This document shows, one piece after another, positions 1 to 7,940 of a DNA stretch of 64,000 nt. Every line of letters begins with the position of its first letter. The stretch's first letter is position 1. The DNA comes from Melioribacteraceae bacterium 4301-Me (GTDB lineage Bacteria > Bacteroidota > Ignavibacteria > Ignavibacteriales > Melioribacteraceae), in the NCBI GenBank assembly GCA_041538185.1, contig JBGORM010000007.1, positions 62,001-126,000 on the forward strand, read 5' to 3'. Position numbers and translations under genes: made by a program. Below the pieces are notes generated by a model. That model saw nothing but the letters and a program-made list of their open reading frames with translations, was not told where the DNA came from and searched no databases.

Positions 1-150
1 TTCCTCCCAGTATTAACCCTGCCAATGTCTTTAAAACTCGTTAGAATGATTTACACACATAAAGGAAAAGAGTTAAATAAAACCTTAGAATTAACTGCCC
101 GCTTATCAGCTATTTATGGATTTTTATTTGCCATCGGAATTTTGATATGA
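1..150 (+). CDS. menA: 1,4-dihydroxy-2-naphthoate polyprenyltransferase, C-terminal end (partial)
   Basis: Only the last 49 codons are in the window; the gene begins upstream. The readable tail contains LPMSLKLVRMIYTHKGKEL followed by a hydrophobic closing helix, which fits the end of MenA, the integral-membrane prenyltransferase that attaches the polyprenyl chain to dihydroxynaphthoate. The stop codon overlaps the menC start as ATGA, indicating translational coupling, and the menC-menE neighbourhood strengthens the call. The family call rests on a short fragment plus context, so a different UbiA-family member cannot be excluded from this sequence alone. Confidence 0.7.
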   Translation, partial: FLPVLTLPMSLKLVRMIYTHKGKELNKTLELTARLSAIYGFLFAIGILI

Positions 151-1223
151 AAATAAAAGAAGTTAAATACACTCAATATTCATTGCCCTTTGCAAAATCG
201 TTCTTGACTGCAAAACAAGAAATTACAAACAGGGAAGGAATAATTTTACAATTAAAAGATGACAACAATAACATTTCTTATGGCGAAGCTGCTCCACTTC
301 CTGAATTCAATAAAGAATCAATTTCACAAGTAATCGACCAAATTTCGTTAATTACAAAAAAAATTAAAAACATAACTTTCGATGAATATTTTTCTAATAC
401 TGTTAATTTTATTGATGAATTAAATTTGTTCCCTTCGCTTCGTTTTGCACTTGAACAAGCTCTGCTTGGCTTATATTTCAATATTGAAAAAGACTTAATG
501 ATTCACCAGCTGAAAATTAAAAATAATTCCTTAATACCTGTCAACGCTGTTTTTGGAATTGGAAATGCTGAGAGCGTCTTTAAACAAATATCCAAAGACG
601 TTGAATCGGGCTTCGAGACAATAAAATTAAAACTAAGCAAAAATAATTTTAGTGAAGAAGAAAAACTAATTAAAATGATTCGCAATGACTTCGGCGGAAG
701 TATAAAAATTAGATTAGATGCCAATAGTTCTTGGACGTACGACCAGGCTTATGCAAATTTAGAATGCCTTGCCGAATTTGATATTGAGTATATTGAAGAA
801 CCCTGCATTAACGTTGAGGATTCACTAAAGTTAATTAAAAATTCACCCATCCCCATAGCATTGGATGAAAACGTAAAATCATTCGACTTGTTAGACTTGT
901 TTGTAAAAGAAGGTAAGGTAAAATTTCTTGTATTAAAACCAATGACGCTTGGCAGTGTTTATAATTTGCTTCAATTTATTCATAAAGCTTCTCAAAACAA
1001 TGTTGTAGTTATTATTTCCTCTTTGTTCGAAACAGTTGTGGGAAGAAGTGCACTTGTTTTTTTATCTTCTACAATAACACACGAACATGCACATGGAATT
1101 GGAATAGCAGAATATTTTGAAAAGGATATTTATCATGATCCTTATGAAATAAAAAATGGCTTGATAAAATTTGATGCTGAATCGTATCCACCGACTTTTA
1201 ATTTAGAAAATCTTTTTGAATGA
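147..1223 (+). CDS. menC: o-succinylbenzoate synthase (enolase superfamily)
   Basis: A 358-aa enolase-superfamily protein that should dehydrate SHCHC to o-succinylbenzoate in menaquinone synthesis in the cytoplasm. The N-terminal capping domain ends in YGEAAPLPEFN. The barrel shows the catalytic KxK (IKLKLSK), the metal ligands in RLDANSSW, YIEEP and ALDENV, and the second lysine in LKPMTLGS. Length is normal for the family. The start overlaps the menA stop (ATGA) and menE follows after a gap of 313 bp, so this is a men cluster. The dipeptide epimerases are the main alternative family, but the flanking men genes make OSB synthase the likelier activity. Confidence 0.88.
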   Translation: MKIKEVKYTQYSLPFAKSFLTAKQEITNREGIILQLKDDNNNISYGEAAPLPEFNKESISQVIDQISLITKKIKNITFDEYFSNTVNFIDELNLFPSLRFALEQALLGLYFNIEKDLMIHQLKIKNNSLIPVNAVFGIGNAESVFKQISKDVESGFETIKLKLSKNNFSEEEKLIKMIRNDFGGSIKIRLDANSSWTYDQAYANLECLAEFDIEYIEEPCINVEDSLKLIKNSPIPIALDENVKSFDLLDLFVKEGKVKFLVLKPMTLGSVYNLLQFIHKASQNNVVVIISSLFETVVGRSALVFLSSTITHEHAHGIGIAEYFEKDIYHDPYEIKNGLIKFDAESYPPTFNLENLFE

Positions 1224-1536
1224 TTAATATCTGTCCAATATATTTTTTATTTCGTCCCTAAATGGAATCTATTTCTTTGTTCTTTATCCTATAAATATTT
1301 TGTCCTGAGGGGACAATAAAGCTTTGATTATCCTTAAACCAATGTAACCCCTTTAGGGATTATATAGTTATAGAATAAATAAATATCAAACTAAAGTTAA
1401 AAGTCCCGTATGGACGAGATAGGGTTTGATTTACAAGACAAGTAGAATAGTCCAAAATCATGAAGTTTTCTAAATTTATTTGGCAATTCATCCCTTTGGG
1501 ATTTGATTTCAAAATTATTTTGGACAGCAGAGTGGA
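1224..1536 (+). repeat. menC-menE intergenic region with short imperfect palindromes
   Basis: This 313-bp gap has no gene. It contains several short palindromic blocks: TTGTCC-TGAGG-GGACAA near 1300, CCC-TTTA-GGG near 1350, GTCC-CGTAT-GGAC near 1404, and ATCCC-TTT-GGGAT near 1490. They differ in sequence but share a short stem with a 3-5 nt loop, as do the mini-hairpins seen elsewhere in the window. No strong promoter is evident. menE would be either read through from menC or expressed from an unseen promoter here. Confidence 0.5.
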
Positions 1537-3018
1537 ATGATTAATATTACTAACAACAAATTTTGGCTGGAAGAACAAGCTAAATTAGCCGCAAATAATA
1601 TCGCTGTTGCCACTAATTCAAAAAACCTTACTTATAAAGAACTGCTTGCCAAAGTAAATAAAGTATGCACTTTCCTAAGAGAGATAAAAATCTCACATAA
1701 CGATAAAGTGGCTCTACTTTATGAAAATAACTTGGACTTTATTCTAATTACCCTTGCATTATGGAAAATTAATGCTGTCCCAGTTCCAATGAATATACGT
1801 CTTACCATAAATGAATTAAAAACTCAATTAGATTTTTTAGGCCCGAAGTATGTCCTAATTCAGCCTAAATTGTTTGCTTCTTTCGAGAAATTTCCTAATT
1901 CAATTGAATTTAAAGCCGATGAGAATTCACCACTTCGTGGTTTGTATAATCGATTAAACGAAAAAAAATCTCCGCTTGTTTTTAACAAAACTAATACAGC
2001 GTTAATTATGTTCACTTCAGGCTCAAGCGGCAGACCAAAAGCAGTTGTTCATACATTTGAGAGTTTGTATAACTCTGCTAAAGCCTCGGATTCAATTATT
2101 AATCTTCAACCAGACGATAAGTTCTTAGCATCCCTTCCTTTTTATCACATCGGCGGATTTATGATTTTTGTCCGCACCTTATTAGCAGGCTCCACTGTGG
2201 TTCTGCCTAAATCTTTTTCTTCAAATGTTCTCTTAAGATACATAAACAAATTTGGTGTGAACTACCTGTCAATAGTAGGTAAAACCTTAAAAGAATTTGT
2301 AGAAAGAAAAGTGAGCTTGCCCAAAAGTCTAAAATATCTTTTTGTAGGCGGGGGACCGGTAGATGAAAATTTATGCTTAGATGCAGTAAAAAAAGGGTGG
2401 CCTGTAATTAAAGTCTACGGCTCAACTGAAACCTGTTCAATGTGTACTGCAATTCTGCCGAATGATATATTGTTGAAACCTTCCTCTTCGGGTAAGCCGT
2501 TGTTAAAAAATAGAATCGTTATTAAAAAGTACAATCCCTCTGAAGCCTATGGTGAAATTGTTGTTAAAAGCAACAGCCTTTTTAAAGAATATTACAAGAA
2601 CAAAAAGCTGACACAGATTAAATTGCAAAATAAGTTTTACTTTACTGGAGATTACGGCTATGTAGATGAGGATGGATACGTGTATATTAAATTTAAGCGT
2701 GAGGACTTGATTGTTACCGGCGGAGAAAATGTTGACCCGAACGAAGTTAAAACAGCAATTGAAAAAATTAACTGTGTAAAAGAAACCTATGTTTTTGGAA
2801 TAGATGATAAAAAATGGGGACAAAAAATCTGTGCAGCCGTCGTTTTAAAACGAAATAGTACAATTACACAAGAAGAATTGAAAACATTATTAAGAAAAAA
2901 ATTAGCAGGCTATAAAATTCCTAAAGAGATTTTTTTCCTTAAAAAATTACCAAAGACTGAACTTGGGAAAGTTATTAAGACTGAACTATTAAATTTGGCA
3001 ATTCTAAAAATTGTTTAG
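1537..3018 (+). CDS. menE: o-succinylbenzoate-CoA ligase
   Basis: A 493-aa member of the acyl-adenylate (ANL) superfamily that should activate o-succinylbenzoate with ATP and CoA. The P-loop reads MFTSGSSGRPKAVVH. The adenine motif is VYGSTETCSMC, the hinge aspartate region is YFTGDYGYVDEDG followed by KREDLIVTGGENV, and the C-terminal lysine lies in PKTELGKVIK. Length and motif order are normal. The start is preceded by a purine-rich AGAGTGGA. It sits 313 bp after menC on the same strand, and this pairing is the main reason for choosing MenE over a generic acyl-CoA ligase. Confidence 0.87.
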   Translation: MINITNNKFWLEEQAKLAANNIAVATNSKNLTYKELLAKVNKVCTFLREIKISHNDKVALLYENNLDFILITLALWKINAVPVPMNIRLTINELKTQLDFLGPKYVLIQPKLFASFEKFPNSIEFKADENSPLRGLYNRLNEKKSPLVFNKTNTALIMFTSGSSGRPKAVVHTFESLYNSAKASDSIINLQPDDKFLASLPFYHIGGFMIFVRTLLAGSTVVLPKSFSSNVLLRYINKFGVNYLSIVGKTLKEFVERKVSLPKSLKYLFVGGGPVDENLCLDAVKKGWPVIKVYGSTETCSMCTAILPNDILLKPSSSGKPLLKNRIVIKKYNPSEAYGEIVVKSNSLFKEYYKNKKLTQIKLQNKFYFTGDYGYVDEDGYVYIKFKREDLIVTGGENVDPNEVKTAIEKINCVKETYVFGIDDKKWGQKICAAVVLKRNSTITQEELKTLLRKKLAGYKIPKEIFFLKKLPKTELGKVIKTELLNLAILKIV

Positions 3019-3117
3019 TTGTCCGTCTTTATGTTAAAGATTGCTTCGTCCCGATAAAAAGCATTGGAACTCGCAAAGACAGTATTTTTTTGTTTTGTCA
3101 ACCGTGAAAACAGATGA

Positions 3118-3540
3118 GAGGGCAAGGGGACCTTGCCCCTACATCGATAAAACGGTGAATCAACGGCTGTAGGGTTGAGGTCCCCCCATGAAGTAGTGCA
3201 TTTGCACCGACCCCACACATGGTTATCAGAGTAATGAATAATGGATGAATCGAACGTTGTAGGGTCGGGGTTTCCCCGACCCCACGTGTGGAAATGCAAA
3301 CAGAAGAATCAACGGTGTATTTGCATCAACCAATCACGTGGTTAATTGCACGTTAAACAAATTACAGACGAGAGGGCAAGGGGACCTTGCCCCTACATCG
3401 ATGAAACAGTGATTCAACCGCTGTAGGGTTGGGGTCTCCCCACGAAGTGGTGCATTCGCATCGACCCCACACATGATTAGCAGAGTGATGGATAATGGAT
3501 TAATCGAAGGTTGTAGGGTCGGGGTTTCCCCGACCCCACT
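3118..3540. repeat. REP/BIME-like palindrome array A
   Basis: This array of intergenic palindromes lies immediately upstream of the RAYT gene. Two stem types alternate in opposite orientation. One reads GGGCAAGG..CCTTGCCC and ends in CCCTACA; the other begins TGTAGGG and reads GGTCGGGG..CCCCGACC. Read from the TGTAG side both have a GTAG foot next to the stem. Several copies carry an extra ~21-nt mini-hairpin pair (GAAGTGG, then GTGC-ATT-GCAC) inside the 3' arm. The stretch 3019-3117 holds another dispersed repeat fragment beginning GATTGCTTCG, also seen at 5938. No gene is present; reading frames through the array are repeat artefacts. Confidence 0.85.
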
Positions 3541-3613
3541 AAAAATTTTGTTAGATAATAAATTCATTTTTTTTATTTTGCCGTAAAAACATTTTTATCA
3601 AAATTACAGTATT

Positions 3614-4126
3614 ATGAAACACGAAAGAAAAAGAACACGATTAATTGACTATGACTATTCAAGCCCTCATTATTATTTTGTGACTATTTGTACTAAAAAT
3701 AAAAAAAATCTCTTTGGAGATGTAATAAATTCAAAGGTTGTATTAAATAAAAATGGGATAGTAGTAAAAGAGTTATGGTTAAGAATAGTTGAACATTTTA
3801 CAAACGTTGAACTTGATGAATATATTTTAATGCCAAATCATTTTCATGGGATAATAATTATATATGACAAAGTTGGATTGAGGTCTCCTCAGACGGAAAT
3901 AAAAACTAAGAACTTTTCTTTAAGTCAAATCATAGCATATTTCAAATATCAAACGACGAAGAGGATAAATCTAATAGAAGGGGTTGAAGGAAGGGTTATT
4001 TGGCAGAGGTCATTTTATGATAGGATAATACGAAATGAAAAGGAACTTGAGAAAATTCGGCATTACATTCATTACAATGCGATTAAATGGGATGAGGACA
4101 AAGGGGATGGAAATTTAGAAATATAA
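3614..4126 (+). CDS. REP-associated tyrosine transposase (RAYT, Y1/HUH family)
   Basis: A 170-aa protein of the IS200-like Y1 transposase fold. The HUH metal motif is visible as MPNHFHG (H76 and H78), and the presumed nucleophile is Y151 in the helix RHYIHYN, which matches the Y-x-x-NP position of the family. The block WQRSFYDRIIRNEKELEKI is characteristic of RAYTs. Known family members are single-copy HUH nucleases that cut REP hairpins near a GTAG tetranucleotide and are flanked by REPs. Here arrays of GTAG-footed palindromes lie on both sides (3118-3540 and 4203-4667), so this gene is the natural candidate for spreading them. It is intact, with no sign of decay. Whether it still acts is unknown. 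Confidence 0.85.
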   Translation: MKHERKRTRLIDYDYSSPHYYFVTICTKNKKNLFGDVINSKVVLNKNGIVVKELWLRIVEHFTNVELDEYILMPNHFHGIIIIYDKVGLRSPQTEIKTKNFSLSQIIAYFKYQTTKRINLIEGVEGRVIWQRSFYDRIIRNEKELEKIRHYIHYNAIKWDEDKGDGNLEI

Positions 4127-4202
4127 TTGGGTTTTCTCCAGTTCATTAATTAAAACAGTGAATAGTAAACAATCGCATCAAAAAACGACATGTGTTATTC
4201 CT

Positions 4203-4667
4203 CAGGTTGTAGGGTCGGGGTCTCCCCACGAAGTGGTGCATTTACACCGACCAATCGTGTTGTAACAGCCGATGAAAACAAATGATTTAAATGATGTAGG
4301 GTCGAGGTCTCCTCGACCCTACATGTAAAACTGTAAACAGATGATTCAACGGTTGTAGGGTTGAGGTCCCCCCATGAAGTAGTGCATTTGCACCGACCCC
4401 ACACATGGTTATCAGAGTAATGAATAATGGATGAATCGAAGGTTGTAGGGTCGGGGTTTCCCCGACCCCACGTGTGGAAATGCAAACAGAAGAATCAACG
4501 GTGTATTTGCATCAACCAATCACGTGGTTAATTGCACGTTAAACAAATTACAGACGAGAGGGCAAGGGGACCTTGCCCCTACACTGGTGAATCTGATGGG
4601 AGGGCAAGGTAACCTTGCCCCTACATTGGTGAAACCTATGTTTGGACGGGATGACCCCGCCCCTACA
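4203..4667. repeat. REP/BIME-like palindrome array B
   Basis: This array follows the RAYT gene. It contains GGTCGGGG, GGTCGAGG, GGTTGAGG, GGGCAAGG and GGGCGGGG stem types (the last near 4644-4667), each with its matching 3' arm. Three copies carry the internal mini-hairpin insertion. The block from about 4205 to 4456 reappears almost unchanged at about 6576-6828. From 4668 to 4955 the sequence is AT-rich with no gene and no clear promoter; it leads into the pilin-like pair. Confidence 0.85.
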
Positions 4668-4955
4668 AATTTCATATGATTGGTGTCCCTCGACCATTTA
4701 TGTTGCCTAATATGTAAATACCGTTTTCTACAGGTAATTATTGCCGGTGTGTTAACTTTTAATTACTGCACTTAAATATTTAATAAATTTTTTATTTAGA
4801 AAAATCAATCAAATTCATATATTCCTTTTGTTGATAAGGAAAAATTTACTTTTTATTACTTTGGTTCGTTATTTGGTTAGTATTAAACGAGCTTAAGTAT
4901 GATGAATTTTTCTAGATGATTGTAAAAATTACTTGCTTATATTTAGGAGAAATGT

Positions 4956-5336
4956 GTGGGACAGCAGCAGCTACTTTTAATTGTATTGGGTGTAATAATT
5001 GTAGGAGTAGCCATTGTGGCAGGAATAAATATTTTTAGAGCAAGTGCAATTACATCAAAACGAGATAATGTTCTTAATGAGTGCATTAATTTAGCAGCTA
5101 TGGCACAACAATATTATATGAAACCAACTTCGCTTGGAGGTGGCGGAAAATCTTTTATAAATTGGACTGTACCTGCTGAACTGCAAATTACCGCTAATGG
5201 AAATTATAAAGCAGTTGTCTATTCGGATTCTATTATCATTACAGGCACTGGCAACGAAGTTGTTACTGCTAACGATTCTGTCCAGGTGGAGGTTACTGTT
5301 TTACCAACTTCTTTTCGAACTAAAATTATTCATTAA
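4956..5336 (+). CDS. pilin-like exported small protein, copy 1
   Basis: A 126-aa protein starting at GTG, chosen because AGGAGAA lies just upstream and because its N-terminus aligns with the ATG-started paralogue at 5429. The start MGQQQLLLIVLGVIIVGVAI forms one hydrophobic helix. It is followed by a helical segment with MAQQYYMKP, a GGGG turn (TSLGGGGKSF) and a beta-rich C-terminus. This resembles small type IV pilin-like proteins, but the classical Glu5 and the GFTLIE processing site are absent, so the secretion route is uncertain. It forms a tandem pair with the next gene. The role in attachment or filament formation is inference only. Confidence 0.6.
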   Translation: MGQQQLLLIVLGVIIVGVAIVAGINIFRASAITSKRDNVLNECINLAAMAQQYYMKPTSLGGGGKSFINWTVPAELQITANGNYKAVVYSDSIIITGTGNEVVTANDSVQVEVTVLPTSFRTKIIH

Positions 5337-5428
5337 TAATAAATGAATTCAGCTTTGCTAATTAATAAAAAAGTGTTCTTGTTATCCTTAAATTAATTAA
5401 CATTATATAACAACATAGGAGAAATACT

Positions 5429-5809
5429 ATGGGACAACAACAGTTATTACTCATCGTTCTTGGCGTTATCATTGTTGGTATCGCCATTGTAGTTGGTATT
5501 AATGTATTTACGGCAAGTTCTGAACAGTCTGCAAAAGATACAATTGTTTCACAAGCAACCAATATTGGCTCAATGGCGCAGCAATACTATAGAAAGCCAA
5601 AAGCATTAGGTGGTGGTAATAACTCTTTTGTAGGATTTACAATTCCTGCTAAACTTGCAACAGATTCAGCAGCTCAGGTAACCTTCTCATTAAGCGGCGT
5701 TACTGATTCATCTGCAACAATTACTGGTACGCCCTTTCCTTCTACTGGTTATAGTTGGACTACAATAACAACTGTAACTCGAGACAATATTACAACAAAA
5801 ATCCAGTAG
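5429..5809 (+). CDS. pilin-like exported small protein, copy 2
   Basis: A 126-aa paralogue of the preceding gene, of the same length and with the same N-terminus MGQQQLLLIVLGVIIVGIAI and the same SMAQQYYRKPKALGGG segment. The C-terminal halves have diverged, while the hydrophobic helix is kept, as expected of structural subunits. The start is ATG with AGGAGAA upstream. The intergenic distance is 92 bp and a strong terminator follows at 5843. Both genes sit between REP arrays. As in copy 1, no canonical prepilin peptidase motif is visible. Confidence 0.62.
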   Translation: MGQQQLLLIVLGVIIVGIAIVVGINVFTASSEQSAKDTIVSQATNIGSMAQQYYRKPKALGGGNNSFVGFTIPAKLATDSAAQVTFSLSGVTDSSATITGTPFPSTGYSWTTITTVTRDNITTKIQ

Positions 5810-5842
5810 CGGGTTTGTTATAATTTATTATTCTTCATGATT

Positions 5843-5865
5843 AGGCGGGCAAAACCCGCCTTTTT
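5843..5865 (+). terminator. intrinsic terminator after the pilin-like pair
   Basis: The hairpin GGCGGG-CAAAA-CCCGCC is followed by TTTTT, directly downstream of the second pilin-like gene. The stem is GC-rich in AT-rich surroundings, so this is a clear Rho-independent terminator. Confidence 0.85.
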
Positions 5866-5929
5866 ATTAAACCGAGAGCTTTATTGTGTCGCTAAGGACA
5901 ACGCCCTCGTAATAGCGTTTTTTCATGCT

Positions 5930-6866
5930 TGTTAGAGATTGCTTCGGTCGTTCTAATGAAGAATGCCGTGACTCCCTCGCAAGGACAGTGGTTTTTTGTC
6001 AACCGATGAAAACAGGTGTGAGGGGCTGGATGACCCAGCCCAAACATCGATTGGCAGTGACGTTTGGGCAAGGAGACCTTGCCCCTACATTGGTGAACCA
6101 AATGAATCAACGGTTGTAGGGTCGAGGTCTCCCCACGAAGTGGTGCATTCGCACCGACCCAGCATGTGGTTAATCGCACAGCAAACAACAGATAATTTAA
6201 TGTGTTAATCACAGATGAGAGGGCAAGGAGACCTTGCCCCTACAGTGGTAAAACAAATGATTCAACCGCTGTAGTGTCGGGGTCTCCCCGACCCCACATG
6301 TAGAAATGAAAACAGATGATTCAAAGGCTGTAGGGTCGGGGTTTCCCCGACCATTCACCTGCAATTGCATCAACCAATCACGTGGTTAATTGCACGTTAA
6401 ACAACGGATGGTTTATTGCGCTAATTACTGACGTTAGGGCAAGGAAACCTTGCCCCTACAGTGGTAAAACAAATGATTCAACCGCTGTAGTGTCGGGGTC
6501 TCCCCGACCATCACTGGTAAATCTGACGTTAGGGCAAGGAGACCTTGCCCCTACATCGATAAAATGGTGAATCGAAGGTTGTAGGGTCGGGGTCTCCCCA
6601 CGAAGTGGTGCATTTGCACCGACCAATCGTGTTGTAACAGCCGATGAAAACAAATGATTTAAATGATGTAGGGTCGAGGTCTCCTCGACCCTACATGTAA
6701 AACTGTAAACAGATGATTCAACGGTTGTAGGGTTGAGGTCCCCCCATGAAGTAGTGCATTTGCACCGACCCCACACATGGTTATCAGAGTAATGAATAAT
6801 GGATGAATCGAAGGTTGTAGGGTCGGGGTCTCCCCACGAAGTGGTGCATTTGCACCAACCATCACA
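5930..6866. repeat. REP/BIME-like palindrome array C
   Basis: The array begins with a GATTGCTTCG-type dispersed repeat (5938-5990) that is shared with 3037-3085. From about 6017 it contains a dozen or so palindromes of the GGGCAAGG, GGTCGGGG, GGTCGAGG, GGTTGAGG and GGGCTGGG types. Its last ~250 bp (6576-6828) duplicate the block at 4205-4456. The stretch around 6290-6410 is shared with 11862-11985. Apparent reading frames on either strand are translations of the repeat and are not genes. The array ends about 60 bp before the toxin-antitoxin pair. Confidence 0.85.
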
Positions 6867-6924
6867 CTTGAATTTATATTTTACTTTTTCTATATAATAA
6901 CTATAATAATAAGGGAGTTGTAAA

Positions 6925-7128
6925 ATGAATTCTAAGAACATTATAAAAGATATACTTAATTTAAGTCCCGCAGAAAAGTTATACATAATAGAAATACTAT
7001 CCCAGAGTTTAAACGAAGCTGATGAGAAAATAAATAAGTACTGGAAAAAAGAGGTAGAAGAAAGATATGAAGCTTACTTGAAGGGCAAAATAAAAAGTAT
7101 TCCATATAACGATGTATTAAAGAAATGA
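6925..7128 (+). CDS. antitoxin, addiction-module component family
   Basis: A 67-aa protein with the acidic, helical layout of the short addiction-module antitoxins paired with ParE/RelE toxins. The N-terminus NLSPAEKLYIIEILSQSL is typical, followed by a charged C-terminus with YWKKEVEERYEAY. AAGGGAG lies upstream of the ATG. Its stop overlaps the toxin start (ATGA), giving translational coupling. It should bind and neutralise the toxin and probably represses its own promoter; both points follow from family knowledge. The pair is embedded between two REP arrays. Confidence 0.8.
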   Translation: MNSKNIIKDILNLSPAEKLYIIEILSQSLNEADEKINKYWKKEVEERYEAYLKGKIKSIPYNDVLKK

Positions 7129-7418
7129 AAATAGAATTTCTTCAACCTGCGTATGTCGAATTTCAAGAAGCAGTTGATTACTACAATATGCAAAATGAGA
7201 GTTTAGGTAATAAATTCATAGTTGAAGTTGAAAGAACGCTATCGATAATACAAAAGTATCCAGATGCTTTTCCTCAATATACTAAACATTCAAAAAAGGC
7301 AGTTGTGATTGCATTCCCTTATAATATAATTTATTCAATTCATAAAGAAAAAATTATTGTTATAGCTGTTGCTCACCAGCATAGAAAGCCGAATTACTGG
7401 TTGAAAAGAAAGCATTGA
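7125..7418 (+). CDS. ParE/RelE-family toxin
   Basis: A 97-aa protein of the ParE/RelE superfamily. It begins IEFLQPAYVEFQEAVDYYN, the usual first strand and helix, with a later SLGNKFIVEVE helix, a PYNIIYSIHKEKIIVIAVAH sheet core and the ending HQHRKPNYW that is typical of the ParE-like branch. The target (DNA gyrase for ParE, the ribosome for RelE) cannot be settled from the sequence, although the RKPNYW ending favours the ParE-like group. The start overlaps the antitoxin stop. It is complete and apparently functional. Confidence 0.82.
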   Translation: MKIEFLQPAYVEFQEAVDYYNMQNESLGNKFIVEVERTLSIIQKYPDAFPQYTKHSKKAVVIAFPYNIIYSIHKEKIIVIAVAHQHRKPNYWLKRKH

Positions 7419-7940
7419 GATTTCAAAAAAAATTAGTAGCGCTTAGAATGTGTAAAAAATTTTGTGGATATTACTTTCATTTAGTATAGTCTATTTACCT
7501 CTAATTTATCTGTCAATTTAATTAAAGAATAGACAGCTTCATCAAGTTACTGTCTACTTCAGCTGAGGGATTAACAAAGCACTTCAGCCGCACCTGCTTA
7601 TCAAAGGCAAATTAAAAATCAAATGAGACCTCAACTTAAAACTGGTTACTCTACGGTAAACAGTAGGGGGTTACTACGTCACGACAGCTTTATTTGTTTT
7701 GTCTGTTGATAAAAACAGATCTGAGACTGAATGACTTTGTTTCATACAACTCATCATTGTTATTGCGAACTAAGTAAGCGAAGAATTTCAAACAAAATGA
7801 TATGATGAATTTCTTATAGTAGGAGATTGCTTCGTGGCTGTCTAATGAGAATTCACCAACTTGTAGAAAGTAATTTTTCTATTATGCAATCATGCTTGCC
7901 GAATGAATTCGTTCAGCAGGCATGCAGTGAAAATCTATCT
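7419..7940. other. non-coding stretch with a dispersed palindromic element
   Basis: No gene is seen. From about 7828 to 7930 it carries a second copy of the element at 27256-27431. It starts GGCTGTCTAATGAGAATTC, continues with an ACTTGT-centred small palindrome, and contains a 30-nt imperfect palindrome at about 7889-7918 centred on GAATTC. The segment 7500-7800 is unremarkable AT-rich DNA. Confidence 0.55.

Noticed and set aside
6456..6986. Long minus-strand frames across the arrays (for example encoding WGRGNPDPTTF-like peptides)
   Set aside because: They are translations of the palindromes and spacers, recur in several frames, and have no independent start signals.
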